A stretch of DNA of 64,000 bases from CALEMW01 sp035447065 (GCA_035447065.1 DAOTGJ010000003.1:62001-126000); one strand, 5' to 3'. Numbered from the stretch's first letter, positions 32,141 to 40,825 are shown. Made by a program: numbers and translations. Notes: a model not told the origin generated them from the sequence alone.

Positions 32141-33229
32141 CTAGCGGGGCCGCCGGTTGCGCGGGCCCGGGCTGGGCTCGGTCCGCGTCGGCGCCGCGGC
32201 ATTCCACGCAGGGTAGTGCAGCGCCAATTCGATCACAAGATGCTCCTCCGGGAAGTCCGGCGGCAGCGGCGCGAAGGGGGCCGTGGCCCGCAGGGCGCTG
32301 GTGCTGGCCTGATGGAGGGACTCGTGCCCCTCCTTGTCGATCACGTCCAGGCTGCCGATGGTGCCGTCCTTCTCCACCACCAGCCGCAGCACCGTCTTGC
32401 CGTCGATCACGCCCAGCCGGTAGGCGTAAGGCGGGATCCAGTGGGGCAGGAAATCGTTCTTGAAGCGCTCCAGCCACGGCGCGAACTCCCACTCCACCGT
32501 GTTCAGGGCGAAGTCGCCGAACTGGACCATGTTGCCGCCGGCGCTCACCGCGCGCTGGTCGTAGGTGAAGCCGCGGTCGCCGGGCAGGCCCTCCCGCTCG
32601 GCCAGGATCGACGGCACCGACCGCGCCGGCAGCTCCGCCAGGTCCGGGGCGCCGGACTCCTCGCCGCGTTTGCGCTGGGGATCCATGCCGTCGCGGCCGT
32701 CCTGGGGACCGGACCGTTCCACGCCCAGGGGATCCGCGCCGGCCTCCGGCCGGCCGCGCGACGCTTCCTCTCCCTGGTCCGCCTCGCCGCCGGCGCCGTC
32801 CTCCATCTGGGAGCGCGGACGCAGCACCACGGCGCCGCCGGGCGCGCCGCCGCCGGTGTCCTGGCGGATGGCCACCTGCTCCACCTCCCCGGGCGTCTCG
32901 GTGCCGGGCTTGGAACCGGCCTCGCCGCCCTCCAGCAGGTCCGCGGCGCGGCTGTTGACCGCGGCCAGGAAGTCGGGATTCTCCGGCGGCGCCTCCACCT
33001 CCTGGCGCTCCGGCACGCTGGTGAAGGCGCGGGGACCGTCGGGCTGGAACAGGGGATCGTCCGGCACCAGGACCATCTCCACCACGTCCTCCTGCGGCGC
33101 ACGGGCGGACGGGGCGGCGGGGCGCAGCGCCTCGCCGATCAGGTCCAGGTTCCACGTCAGCAGGAGCACCAGTCCGTGCAGGACGAGGGCGGCGAGGAAG
33201 GCCCAGACGGTGGTGCGGCGGTTCGGCAC
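32141..33229 (-). CDS. tonB: TonB family protein
   Basis: A protein of 362 residues. One N-terminal membrane anchor (VWAFLAALVLHGLVLLL) carries the family His. A long Pro/Glu/Gly-rich periplasmic spacer (about 35-240) leads to the C-terminal TonB domain: FLPHWIPPYAYRLGVIDGKTVLRLVVEKDGTIGSLDVID and APFAPLPPDFPEEHLVIEL. It transmits proton-motive energy to outer-membrane receptors, none of which is in the window. It is the first gene of tonB-exbB-exbD and diverges from murB. Confidence 0.88.
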   Translation of the reverse strand: MPNRRTTVWAFLAALVLHGLVLLLTWNLDLIGEALRPAAPSARAPQEDVVEMVLVPDDPLFQPDGPRAFTSVPERQEVEAPPENPDFLAAVNSRAADLLEGGEAGSKPGTETPGEVEQVAIRQDTGGGAPGGAVVLRPRSQMEDGAGGEADQGEEASRGRPEAGADPLGVERSGPQDGRDGMDPQRKRGEESGAPDLAELPARSVPSILAEREGLPGDRGFTYDQRAVSAGGNMVQFGDFALNTVEWEFAPWLERFKNDFLPHWIPPYAYRLGVIDGKTVLRLVVEKDGTIGSLDVIDKEGHESLHQASTSALRATAPFAPLPPDFPEEHLVIELALHYPAWNAAAPTRTEPSPGPRNRRPR

Positions 33230-33339
33230 GGTTCTCCTTGACGCTCGGGGCGCCCGCCCGGATGTTGTCTCGGCGGTCGCGTCGGCCGCGCGTTGGTCTC
33301 GTCCCTGGCCGCTCGGACCGCGGCGCGGAGCCTCACACT

Positions 33340-34332
33340 ATGCATCGACCGTCCCCGCCTGACAACTCCGCGGACCGGGCGCGCCTCGTGGCCGAGGCCG
33401 TGGCCGATCTGCGTCGCCTGCCCTGGGGCGCCGAGGTGCGGGCGGGCGAGGCCCTGGCCGGGCTCACCACCTTCCGCATCGGCGGCCCCGCCGCCGGCGT
33501 GTGCCCGGTGCAAACGCCCGACGACGCGCGGCGGTTCCTGGATTTCGCGGCGGAACGCGGACTGCCCACGGTGTGCCTGGGCGGCGGCAGCAACGTGCTG
33601 GCCGACGACGCGGGGTTCGCGGGATTGGTCCTGCTCATGAGTGGAACGCACGTGCGGCTGGAATCCGGCGCGGTGCGTGCGGGCGCGGGGCTGGGCTTCG
33701 ACGCCCTGGTGGAGCGCTGCCTGCAAGAGGGACGTCCGGGCCTGGCCTTCGCCTCGGGGATTCCGGGCAGCGTGGGCGGCGCCGTGGTGGGCAACGCGGG
33801 GTGCTACGGGCACGAGATCGGCGAGTTCGTGGAGGAGGCGCTGGTGCTGCGCCCCGACGGCCGCCTGGAGCGGCTGGGACGCGGGGATCTGGGCTTCGCC
33901 TACCGCACCTCGAGGCTCAAGACCGAAGCGGGCCTCCTGCTGGAGGTGACGCTGCGCCTGGAGCCGGCGGACACCGCGGCCGGCGCCGCCGAACGCGCCG
34001 AGCACCTGGCCGACCGCCGCCGTAAGCACCCCACCTCGGAGCCCTGCGCCGGCAGCTACTTCCAGAACCTGCCGCCTCTGGAGCCGGGCGGCCGCCGCCG
34101 GGCCGCCGGCATGCTCCTGGACGAGCTGGGCGCGCGGGGCTGGCGCGAGGGCGACGCCGGCGTCTTCGCCAAGCACGCCAACATCATCGTGAACCTGGGC
34201 CGGGCCACCAGCGGCGACGTGCTGCGGCTGGCCGACCGCATGCGCGGGGCCGTGCGGGACCGCCACGGGATCCTGCTGGATCCCGAGGTCCGCCACCTGC
34301 GCCCCACGGGCTTCGCCCCCGCCGCGGACTGA
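33340..34332 (+). CDS. murB: UDP-N-acetylmuramate dehydrogenase
   Basis: A protein of 330 residues from ATG 33340. The N-terminal FAD-binding part has LTTFRIGGPAAG, LGGGSNVLADD and GIPGSVGGAVVGNAGCYG. The C-terminal catalytic block RRKHPTSEPCAGSYFQNLPP contains the Ser proton donor, and GILLDPEVRHL contains the final Glu. It reduces UDP-GlcNAc-enolpyruvate in peptidoglycan synthesis. It is divergent from tonB across 110 bases and stands alone, not in a mur cluster. Confidence 0.96.
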   Translation: MHRPSPPDNSADRARLVAEAVADLRRLPWGAEVRAGEALAGLTTFRIGGPAAGVCPVQTPDDARRFLDFAAERGLPTVCLGGGSNVLADDAGFAGLVLLMSGTHVRLESGAVRAGAGLGFDALVERCLQEGRPGLAFASGIPGSVGGAVVGNAGCYGHEIGEFVEEALVLRPDGRLERLGRGDLGFAYRTSRLKTEAGLLLEVTLRLEPADTAAGAAERAEHLADRRRKHPTSEPCAGSYFQNLPPLEPGGRRRAAGMLLDELGARGWREGDAGVFAKHANIIVNLGRATSGDVLRLADRMRGAVRDRHGILLDPEVRHLRPTGFAPAAD

Positions 34333-34354
34333 GGGGCCGCACGCCGATCCATGG

Positions 34355-34383
34355 TTGACACGGCCCGGCCAATGCCAGACATT
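34355..34383 (+). promoter_or_regulatory. Promoter for the gene at 34426
   Basis: Perfect TTGACA and GACATT with a 17-base spacer, 43 bases upstream of the ATG. Confidence 0.55.
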
Positions 34384-34425
34384 TCAAGGGATTGCCAACC
34401 CCCGTTAGCCCGACTGGAGCGGACC

Positions 34426-35346
34426 ATGCCCCGGACTCTCTTCGTCGTCCTGATGAGCGCCGTCATCGCCTTCGCGGTGCCCGCTGCGGCCCAGGACGAG
34501 GATGCCACCAAGCCCGCCAGCGACGAGCCCACGTTCAACCTGGACCCCTCGGTCGGCCGCGATGACCTGGAGACCGCGGTCCAGGATCAGGCTCCCGCCT
34601 ACCAGCCCATCCTGCCCCGCAAGAAGCTGGAAGCGTCGGTGACCCTGGGCTACTGGGACCTGGCCAACACGCTGATCAAGATGGACCAGCTCATCTACAA
34701 GTACACCGACGAGTACACCTACTACGGCGACGTGGAGATCCAGGGCGAGTCGGCCTTCAACCCCATGATCCGCCTGAGCTACGACCTGGACACGTGGATG
34801 AGCGTGGAGGGCTTCTTCGACCTCTCCGTGTCCGAGTACTTCGCCACCATCACCAATCCCAACCGGCTGTCCAACGCCGCGGAGGGCGCCAGCCTGCAGC
34901 CCGTGGAGGAGCTGGGCGAGTTCGACGCCGAACGCCGCAGCAACATCACCCTGGGCGCCGGCATGAACGTGCTGTTCTACCCCCGCGACTACGGCAACTT
35001 CGGCAAGGGCCGCTTCCATCCCTACGTGATCGGCGGCGCCTCGCGCGTGTGGATGAGCATCAACTCGGACTACGCCGAGGACGCGGCCAGCCAGTGGCGC
35101 CTGTCCGGCGGCCTGGGCTTCCGCTACATCGCGGACGACCTGATCAGCGTGCGCTTCGAGATGCTCATGAACCACATGACCTACCAGTTCACGCCGAGGG
35201 ACTACTTCAGCGACATCGACGACGGCACCACGCTGATCCCCGTCTACCAGTACGTGGACGGCCAGGGCGCCGTGGAGGTGGAGAGCTTCGAGAGCTACAC
35301 CCTCAACTCCATGAGCTGGGCCCTGGGCTTCTTCGCCAACTTCTAG
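34426..35346 (+). CDS. Secreted outer-membrane beta-barrel protein
   Basis: A protein of 306 residues from ATG 34426 (CTGGAGCGG upstream). The signal peptide ends AAAQ. A linker of about 50 residues precedes strand-rich sequence: LEASVTLGYWDLANTLIK, MIRLSYDLDTWMSVEGFFDLSVSEYFA, NITLGAGMNVLFYPRDYG, PYVIGGASRVWMSINSDYA, and a C-terminal strand ending in Phe (ALGFFANF), a typical BAM-targeting end. I do not recognise a specific family. It is monocistronic, between a clear promoter and a clear terminator. Confidence 0.75.
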   Translation: MPRTLFVVLMSAVIAFAVPAAAQDEDATKPASDEPTFNLDPSVGRDDLETAVQDQAPAYQPILPRKKLEASVTLGYWDLANTLIKMDQLIYKYTDEYTYYGDVEIQGESAFNPMIRLSYDLDTWMSVEGFFDLSVSEYFATITNPNRLSNAAEGASLQPVEELGEFDAERRSNITLGAGMNVLFYPRDYGNFGKGRFHPYVIGGASRVWMSINSDYAEDAASQWRLSGGLGFRYIADDLISVRFEMLMNHMTYQFTPRDYFSDIDDGTTLIPVYQYVDGQGAVEVESFESYTLNSMSWALGFFANF

Positions 35347-35372
35347 CCGCCCCGCGGCGGCCGCGCGATCCG

Positions 35373-35397
35373 GGGGCGCCTCCAGGGGCGCCCCTTT
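35373..35397 (+). terminator. Rho-independent terminator
   Basis: Stem GGGGCGCC/GGCGCCCC with a 6-base loop, followed by TTT, 26 bases after the barrel gene. It faces the convergent comM. Confidence 0.75.
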
Positions 35398-35416
35398 CGC
35401 ATCCCCCCAGGCGCGA

Positions 35417-36925
35417 TCAGCCGCCCGCCGCGACGTCCAGGACCGTCTCGCGCCGCCATCCCAACGCCTCGTTCACGTCCGCACGCTCCACGCGGTCGCG
35501 GTCGGCCAGCGCGGCCACCGTGCGCGCCACGCGGGCGCAGCGCAGGAGGCTGCGCACCGACAGCCCCAGCGAGGCCCGCAGGGCGTCCAGACGTTCGGCC
35601 GCGTCCGCGCTCAGGCGGCGGCGCGCGGCCGTCAGATCGTCGTCGGGCGCGGCGGCGAGACGGCGCCGCACCTCCGCCACGCGGGCGCGCACCGCGGCGC
35701 CGTCGACGCCCGCATCGGCGGACGTGTCCGCCATGCCGACGCCCCCGTCCACCACCTCCGCGAAGAGGTCGCAGCGGTCCAGCAGCGGCCCGGACACGCG
35801 CCGCCGGTGACGCTCCACGTCGGCGGGACCGCAGGTGCAAGGGCGCACCGGGCTGCCGAGCCAGCCGCAGCGGCAGGGGTTCATGGCCGCCAGCAGCTGG
35901 AAGCGGGCGGGCCAGAGGCGCACGCCGCCGCCGCGCGCCACGTTCAGCACGCCTTCCTCCAACGGCTCGCGCAGCACCTCCAGCACGCCGGGGGCGAACT
36001 CGTTGACCTCATCCAGGAAGAGCACGCCGTGGTGGGCCAGGGTGATCTCGCCGGGGCGCAGTCCGCTGCCGCCGCCCACCAGGCCCGCGCGGGTCACGGT
36101 GTGGTGCGGCGCGCGGAAGGGGCGCGCCGGCCGGGCGGGCAGGCCGTCGGTGCGCCGGCAGGCGCCGTGGATGCGCAGGACCTCCAGGGCCGCATCGCCG
36201 TCCAGCGGCGCCTGCAGGGCGGCCACGGCCCGGCAGAGCCGGGTCTTGCCCACGCCCGGCGGTCCCACCAGCAGCAGGTTGTGGCGGCCCGCAGCCGCCA
36301 CCGTGGCCAGGCGCACCAGGTGCGTCGGCGTGGTGCGCAGATCCGGCGCCGCGCCGACGTCGCCCGCGGCTGCGGGCAGCGGACGCCCCCCTTCGCGCCA
36401 GGGCACGGCGGCGCGTCCTGTGCACCAGGCCCAGGCCGCGCCCAGGTCGCGGACACCCGCCACCAGCACGCCCGGCACCAGGCGCGCCTCCTCGGCCTGT
36501 CCGGCGGGCACCACGAACCGCCGATGGCCGGCCCGGGCCAGGGTCATGACCATGGCCAGCAGGCCGCGCACGGGCTGCACGCGCCCCGAGAGCGAGAGCT
36601 CCCCCAGGACCACCGCGCCGTCCAGCGCCGGCGGCGCGCCGCGGTCGGCGCCCTGCAGGCCCACCCCCAGGGCCACCGCCAGCTCCACGGCCGCGCCCTC
36701 CTTGCGCACGTCGGCCGGCGCCAGGTTCACCACCACGCGTCCGCTGGGCCGCGCCAGCCCCTGGTTGCGCATGGCGGACAGCACGCGCTCGCGGCTCTCG
36801 CGCACCGCCGCGTTGGGCAGCCCCACGATCTGGAACGAAGGCAGCCCGCGGCCGGCGTCCACCTCCACGCGCACCTCGTAGCCCGTGAGCCCGTCCAGGG
36901 CCCCGCTGCGGATCAGGACGATCAT
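35417..36925 (-). CDS. comM: ComM/YifB-type Mg-chelatase-like AAA+ ATPase
   Basis: A protein of 502 residues. ATG 36925 has GGGGAGG upstream, which decides against a start further upstream. The N-terminal ChlI domain of the Lon-like fold has GLTGYEVRVEVDAGRGLPSFQIVGLPNAAVRESRERV. The AAA+ core has LLVGPPGVGKTRL (Walker A) and HGVLFLDEVNEF (Walker B), then MNPCRCGWLG with a Cys cluster (CRCG...CTCG). ComM is a hexameric helicase that promotes branch migration during natural transformation. Confidence 0.94.
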   Translation of the reverse strand: MIVLIRSGALDGLTGYEVRVEVDAGRGLPSFQIVGLPNAAVRESRERVLSAMRNQGLARPSGRVVVNLAPADVRKEGAAVELAVALGVGLQGADRGAPPALDGAVVLGELSLSGRVQPVRGLLAMVMTLARAGHRRFVVPAGQAEEARLVPGVLVAGVRDLGAAWAWCTGRAAVPWREGGRPLPAAAGDVGAAPDLRTTPTHLVRLATVAAAGRHNLLLVGPPGVGKTRLCRAVAALQAPLDGDAALEVLRIHGACRRTDGLPARPARPFRAPHHTVTRAGLVGGGSGLRPGEITLAHHGVLFLDEVNEFAPGVLEVLREPLEEGVLNVARGGGVRLWPARFQLLAAMNPCRCGWLGSPVRPCTCGPADVERHRRRVSGPLLDRCDLFAEVVDGGVGMADTSADAGVDGAAVRARVAEVRRRLAAAPDDDLTAARRRLSADAAERLDALRASLGLSVRSLLRCARVARTVAALADRDRVERADVNEALGWRRETVLDVAAGG

Positions 36926-37070
36926 CGGCACCTCCCCACGCATCGACCTTGCGGGATCCGTGCCCACGGCCTTCACGGCGTTCGCCGCGGTTCCGCGCAG
37001 GGGGGTGTCGCCGCGCGGCGTCGCGGTCCGTGGGAGCGTCGCCCCACGCCGACACGGGCACACGCGGAAA

Positions 37071-37099
37071 GGCCCCGCCTCCCGGAGGGAGACGGGGCC
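37071..37099 (-). terminator. Terminator after tailed secreted gene 37129
   Basis: A 13-bp stem with a single mismatch and a 3-base loop, followed by TTT on the minus strand. It lies 30 bases past the stop. Confidence 0.8.
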
Positions 37100-37128
37100 T
37101 TCGCGGTGCGCCGTGAGGGGCCCGGAAC

Positions 37129-37815
37129 CTAGCGGTACAGGTTCTTGAGCGCCCCGAAGGTGCTGGCCTCGTTCGGCGTGGGGTCGTACGGGAAGATGAT
37201 CTTCACGCCGAAGATGTAGTCGTAGCCGTTGGGAACCTGGATGAAGGGACTGGGCTCGCCCACGCCGGTGCCGGCGAAGGTCCAGCCGTCCAGGGGAAAC
37301 TCCAGGTCCTGCAGGTCGCCCAGGGACGAGCCGCCGGTCAGCGCGCAGGTGCCGATGCCGGCGCCCGTGTAGCCGAAGCCCAGCGGGTTGTTCAGGATGA
37401 GCTCCCAGCCGTCGTCCACGGCCGCCTCGACGAACATGTCGCCGTCGGTGAAGGAGCCGGGCAGGGCGTAGTCGCCCGCGGTGCCGCCGGCGATCATGTC
37501 CGAGTACATGCGGATGGTGCCGCCCTCGAACTGGAACGTCTTGCGGTGGGTGACCAGGTCCTCGTTGAAACCGGTCACCGTCATGCCGCTCACGGCCACG
37601 GTGTACTGGTACGTGTCGAAGTCCATGGGCAAGGGGGTCGGAGCGCTGATGGCGGGGTTGGCGATGCCATACACGGTCAGCGAGGCGCCGACCTGGTCCG
37701 TGCCCGGGGTCATCATCGCGAAGCCCTCGAACGTGAACTCCACCTGGCCCATGGCCGGGGAGACAGCCAAGGCGACCAGGGCGGCCAGAACGGTGATCTT
37801 GTACAACGTCTTCAT
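37129..37815 (-). CDS. Secreted protein with NE..F..LK.LYR C-terminal tail (paralogue 1)
   Basis: A protein of 228 residues. The signal peptide is MKTLYKITVLAALVALAVSPAMG. The body is beta-rich with many Gly, Thr and Tyr: YQYTVAVSGMTVTGFNED, FQFEGGTIRMYSDMIAGG, and GDMFVEAAVDDGWEL. The last residues are NEASTFGALKNLYR. I recognise no family. It lies 21 bases downstream of the gene at 37837, with which it shares layout (signal peptide, YxYT-V-SG motif, GGT-hydrophobic strand, DG-(D/E) strand, tail), so the two are diverged tandem duplicates. There is no membrane anchor. The tail is discussed in the findings. Confidence 0.8.
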   Translation of the reverse strand: MKTLYKITVLAALVALAVSPAMGQVEFTFEGFAMMTPGTDQVGASLTVYGIANPAISAPTPLPMDFDTYQYTVAVSGMTVTGFNEDLVTHRKTFQFEGGTIRMYSDMIAGGTAGDYALPGSFTDGDMFVEAAVDDGWELILNNPLGFGYTGAGIGTCALTGGSSLGDLQDLEFPLDGWTFAGTGVGEPSPFIQVPNGYDYIFGVKIIFPYDPTPNEASTFGALKNLYR

Positions 37816-37836
37816 CGTGCCCTCCTTTCTTTCGCC

Positions 37837-38532
37837 TTAGCGGAACAGCTGCTTCACGTGACTGAAGGTCATGTCCTCGTTCGGCACGGTGGGATCATGG
37901 AAAATGTGGCCGTCGGCCTCGAGGTCGTAGCCCTCGGGGATGGTGCTGTCGGCGGCGATGACGCCCGCGATGGTCAGGCCAAGCGGGTACGCCAGCTCCT
38001 CGTCCGCGCTGCCCACGTTGGGGCCGAGCTCGAAGATGACCTGGCCCTGGTAGTCGCCGGCGCCGGTGTTGGTGTTGTAGGTCATCACGAAGTTCACCAG
38101 GGTGCCGTACAGGTACACCTCGCCGTCGCTGAACGACGCCACGGCGCCGGGCTCGGGCGGGTTCACTCCGTAGAAGGCGGGCGTGTAGCCGCCGGCGGCG
38201 ATCTCATCGGCGATGAGGTCCAGGGTGCCGCCGGTGTAGCTGATCTGGATCATGCCGCCGCCCTGATCCACGGCGCCGCCGGACACCAGGCCGCTCAGGA
38301 CCCAGGTGTACTCGTAGTCGGCCGTGGGGAAGAACGGCGAGTAGCTGAAGCCGTCCACGAAGCCGAGGCCGGCGAGAACGTCGCCCGCATCGCTGGGCGG
38401 GAAGCCCGGCGTGCCCGGCGCGTTCACGGACTCGTACAGGTAACCGATGATGTTCAGGGTCTCGTAGGTCTGGGCGTGAGCGAATCCCGCCCCCAGCACG
38501 AGCATGATCATCAGCAAGGTCAGTCGTTTCAT
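37837..38532 (-). CDS. Secreted protein with NE..F..VK.LFR C-terminal tail (paralogue 2)
   Basis: A protein of 231 residues. ATG 38532 is preceded by GGGGGGAG. The signal peptide is MKRLTLLMIMLVLGAGFAHAQ. The body is Gly/Tyr/Thr-rich with predicted beta strands: YEYTWVLSGLVSGGAVDQGGG, MIQISYTGGTLDLIADEIAAGG, and DGEVYLYGTLVNFVMTYNTNTG. It ends NEDMTFSHVKQLFR. Function unknown; the two-gene unit is probably one transcript from the promoter candidate at 38722-38750. Confidence 0.8.
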   Translation of the reverse strand: MKRLTLLMIMLVLGAGFAHAQTYETLNIIGYLYESVNAPGTPGFPPSDAGDVLAGLGFVDGFSYSPFFPTADYEYTWVLSGLVSGGAVDQGGGMIQISYTGGTLDLIADEIAAGGYTPAFYGVNPPEPGAVASFSDGEVYLYGTLVNFVMTYNTNTGAGDYQGQVIFELGPNVGSADEELAYPLGLTIAGVIAADSTIPEGYDLEADGHIFHDPTVPNEDMTFSHVKQLFR

Positions 38533-38721
38533 TGTCTCCCCCCGTGTCGATGGTCGTCGGACAGACACCGACCGCGATGTTGCCCAGTCTCAGCAAGGTG
38601 ATGTCGAAGGCGGTCCCGCGGTATGGGCGGTCGACGCGTGGAGGCGAGAGCACGTGTCGATGATTCTGGACGGGATGCCGATGCCGACCGACGCGAGAGA
38701 GGCGCGACCGGCACCGCAGCC
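38533..38721. other. Leader of the paralogue pair, no recognised gene
   Basis: About 190 bases between the promoter candidate and the start of the secreted gene. It would be a long 5' untranslated region. I see no riboswitch pattern or convincing small ORF. Confidence 0.4.
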
Positions 38722-38750
38722 ACCCTACCACCGGGCACCGACAATGACAA
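38722..38750 (-). promoter_or_regulatory. Promoter candidate for the tailed paralogue pair
   Basis: TTGTCA and TAGGGT with a 17-base spacer on the minus strand. Confidence 0.35.
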
Positions 38751-38803
38751 CCAAATCGGCGCGGATCTTCTGTTTTTTCAAGCCTCGCGAGTGGGATTGC
38801 GAC

Positions 38804-38836
38804 AAAAAAGCGGAGATTCCCGAAAGAATCTCCGCT
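38804..38836 (-). terminator. Terminator of the histone gene
   Basis: A perfect 11-bp stem AGCGGAGATTC/GAATCTCCGCT with a 6-base loop, followed by six T on the minus strand, about 50 bases after the stop. Confidence 0.95.
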
Positions 38837-38884
38837 CGAACTCGAATCGCGACGGGCGGGGACGCGGCCCCGACGACGCAGGGC

Positions 38885-39046
38885 CTAGAGGTCGCAGGGA
38901 CGGACGGTCTTGCGGCCGTTGGCCAGGGCGCGCTCCTCGGCGGCCTTGATCAGCGAGTACACCTTCTTGTCGAGGGCCTCGTAGAACTCGCCCGACACGT
39001 TGCACTCCTTGACGGCTTCCTTGGTCTTGGTCTTGCTGATGATCAT
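38885..39046 (-). CDS. Bacterial single-fold histone protein
   Basis: A protein of 53 residues. ATG 39046 has AGGAGG 9 bases upstream; upstream in-frame codons are not needed. The sequence has the histone-fold layout: a first helix (TKEAVKEC), NVSGEFYEALDKKVYSLIKAAEERALANG as the long central helix, and RKTVRPCDL, which matches the loop-2 R-(K/S)-T-V-R-x-x-D-L motif of histones. It is much like the small bacterial histones known from Bdellovibrio and relatives (often annotated NFYB/HAP3-type or DUF1931-like). It lacks the last helix extension. A DNA-binding or chromatin role is inferred from the family. It has its own promoter and a strong terminator, so it is probably abundant. Confidence 0.85.
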   Translation of the reverse strand: MIISKTKTKEAVKECNVSGEFYEALDKKVYSLIKAAEERALANGRKTVRPCDL

Positions 39047-39196
39047 GTCCTCGTCCTCCTGAGTGAGGGTCCAAGCTCGGTGGGAATCCTGCGCCGCGGT
39101 GGCGGTGGTCCACGGGCGGCGGATGTCGCCAGGCGCGTCCGATCCTGCGGCGGCGACATGGCCCCTAGGGGAACGGCATTCCCGGAATGGGGCCAC

Positions 39197-39225
39197 ACAA
39201 TGGCCTCGACACCTGTGTTCGTCAA
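39197..39225 (-). promoter_or_regulatory. Promoter of the histone gene
   Basis: TTGACG and CATTGT with a 17-base spacer on the minus strand, about 150 bases upstream of the start, in the divergent gap before the M20 peptidase. Confidence 0.45.
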
Positions 39226-39281
39226 GCGTAACTTTGACGCGCCCGCCCCGCCACCCGCTCCCCCCGTGGAAGGATTCCCCG

Positions 39282-40649
39282 ATGGCTCCGGACGCCGTGC
39301 TCGACTATCTCAAGACCCGCCAGGACCGCCACGTGGAGCAGCTCTGCGAGTGGCTGCGCATCCCCAGCATCAGCTCCGTCCAGGCCCATGCGCCGGACGT
39401 GCGGCGCGCCGCCATGTTCGTCCACGACGAGCTGAAGGCCTTGGGCCTGGAGACCGAGCTCATCGAGACCGACGGCCATCCCCTGGTCTACGCCCAGACC
39501 GAGCAGCGCCCGGAGCGGCGCACGCTGCTCTTCTACGGCCACTACGACGTGCAGCCCGTGGACCCGCTGGACCTGTGGCACTCCCCGCCCTTCGAGCCGG
39601 CCATCCGCGACGGCATCATCTACGCCCGCGGCGGCAGCGACGACAAGGGCCAGCTCTACACCCACGTCAAGGCCCTGGAGGCGTACCTGAAGACCGGCAC
39701 CGAGCTGCCGGTGAACGTGAAGTTCATCATCGAGGGCGAGGAGGAGTGCGGCGGCCCGGCCATCTACCGCTACGTGGAGGCCAACCCCGGGAAGCTGGCC
39801 TGCGACGCCGTGGTGATCAGCGACACCAGCCTCTACGACGCCGACACGCCGGCCATCTGCTACAGCCTGAAGGGCCTGGCCTACATGCAGATCGATGTGA
39901 AGGGACCCGGCGCGGACCTGCACTCTGGCAGCTTCGGCGGCACGGTGCAGAACCCGGGCAACGCCATCTGCGAGATCGTGGCCAAGCTCAAGGACGCCGA
40001 CGGCGTGGTGCGGATCCCCGGCTTCTACGACGACGTGCTGCCGGTGGACGCCGACGAGAAGGCGGCCTTCGCCTCGCTGGACTACACGGACGAGGTGCTG
40101 CGCCGCGACACCGGCGCCCCCGGCCCCTTCGGCGAGAAGGGCTACACCACCCTGGAGCGCATGTGGGCGCGCCCCACCTGCGACGTGAACGGCCTATGGA
40201 GCGGCTACAGCGGCGAGGGCGCCAAGACCATCGTGCCGTCGGTGGCGGGCGCCAAGGTGAGCATGCGGCTGGTGCCGAACCAGAACCCCAAGACCATCGC
40301 GCGGCTGTTCACGGAGTACGTGCAGAGCATCGCCCCGCAGGGCGTGGAGGTCACCGTCACCGACCATCACGGCGCCAACCCGGTCATGGTGCCCCGCGAC
40401 TCGGCCATGATGGAGGCGGGCATGCGCGCCATGGAGCACGGCTTCGGCAAGCGGCCGGTGTTCATCCGCGAGGGCGGATCCATCCCCATCGTGGGCACGT
40501 TCCAGGCCAGCCTGAAGTCGCCGGTGCTGCTGCTGGGCTACGGCCTGCCCAACGACAACATCCACTCGCCCAACGAGAAGTTCCACATCGAGAACTTCGT
40601 GAACGGGATCCGCACCACGGCGCACCTGCTGCAGGAGGCGGCGCGGTAG
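39282..40649 (+). CDS. M20 family metallopeptidase (dipeptidase)
   Basis: A protein of 455 residues, the usual length. The GGAAGGA ribosome site precedes the ATG. M20 motifs: LLFYGHYDVQPVD (metal His and Asp), GGSDDKGQLY (bridging Asp), IIEGEEECGG (catalytic Glu and metal Glu), SDTSLYD, and the late His in NIHSPNEKFHIENF. It matches the CNDP/ArgE-type dipeptidase branch, cytosolic, hydrolysing di- or acyl-amino acids. No signal peptide is present. It is convergent with nothing and is followed by tRNA-Glu. Confidence 0.92.
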   Translation: MAPDAVLDYLKTRQDRHVEQLCEWLRIPSISSVQAHAPDVRRAAMFVHDELKALGLETELIETDGHPLVYAQTEQRPERRTLLFYGHYDVQPVDPLDLWHSPPFEPAIRDGIIYARGGSDDKGQLYTHVKALEAYLKTGTELPVNVKFIIEGEEECGGPAIYRYVEANPGKLACDAVVISDTSLYDADTPAICYSLKGLAYMQIDVKGPGADLHSGSFGGTVQNPGNAICEIVAKLKDADGVVRIPGFYDDVLPVDADEKAAFASLDYTDEVLRRDTGAPGPFGEKGYTTLERMWARPTCDVNGLWSGYSGEGAKTIVPSVAGAKVSMRLVPNQNPKTIARLFTEYVQSIAPQGVEVTVTDHHGANPVMVPRDSAMMEAGMRAMEHGFGKRPVFIREGGSIPIVGTFQASLKSPVLLLGYGLPNDNIHSPNEKFHIENFVNGIRTTAHLLQEAAR

Positions 40650-40669
40650 CGGGCGCGGCCGGGGGCGGA

Positions 40670-40698
40670 TTGACAAAGGGCGCTCCCGCGACTAGTTT
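40670..40698 (+). promoter_or_regulatory. Promoter of tRNA-Glu
   Basis: Perfect TTGACA and TAGTTT with a 17-base spacer. The tRNA starts 12 bases after the -10. Confidence 0.8.
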
Positions 40699-40710
40699 CC
40701 GGGTTCCGGC

Positions 40711-40785
40711 GTCCCCGTCGTCTAGTGGTTAGGACACCGGCTTTTCAAGCCGGCAGCACGGGTTCGATCCCCGTCGGGGATGCCA
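40711..40785 (+). tRNA. tRNA-Glu (TTC)
   Basis: Acceptor GTCCCCG/CGGGGAT, anticodon arm CCGGC-TTTTCAA-GCCGG giving TTC, CCA encoded. It stands alone with its own promoter and terminator. Confidence 0.96.
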
Positions 40786-40795
40786 GATCCTTCCA

Positions 40796-40825
40796 GGCGG
40801 CCCTCACCAGAGGGGCCGCCTTTTT
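40796..40825 (+). terminator. Terminator of tRNA-Glu
   Basis: Stem GGCGGCCC/GGGCCGCC with a 9-base loop followed by TTTTT. Confidence 0.92.

Noticed and set aside
38533..38721. Riboswitch or small gene in the leader of the tailed paralogues
   Set aside because: No conserved riboswitch core and no small frame with a ribosome site could be recognised.
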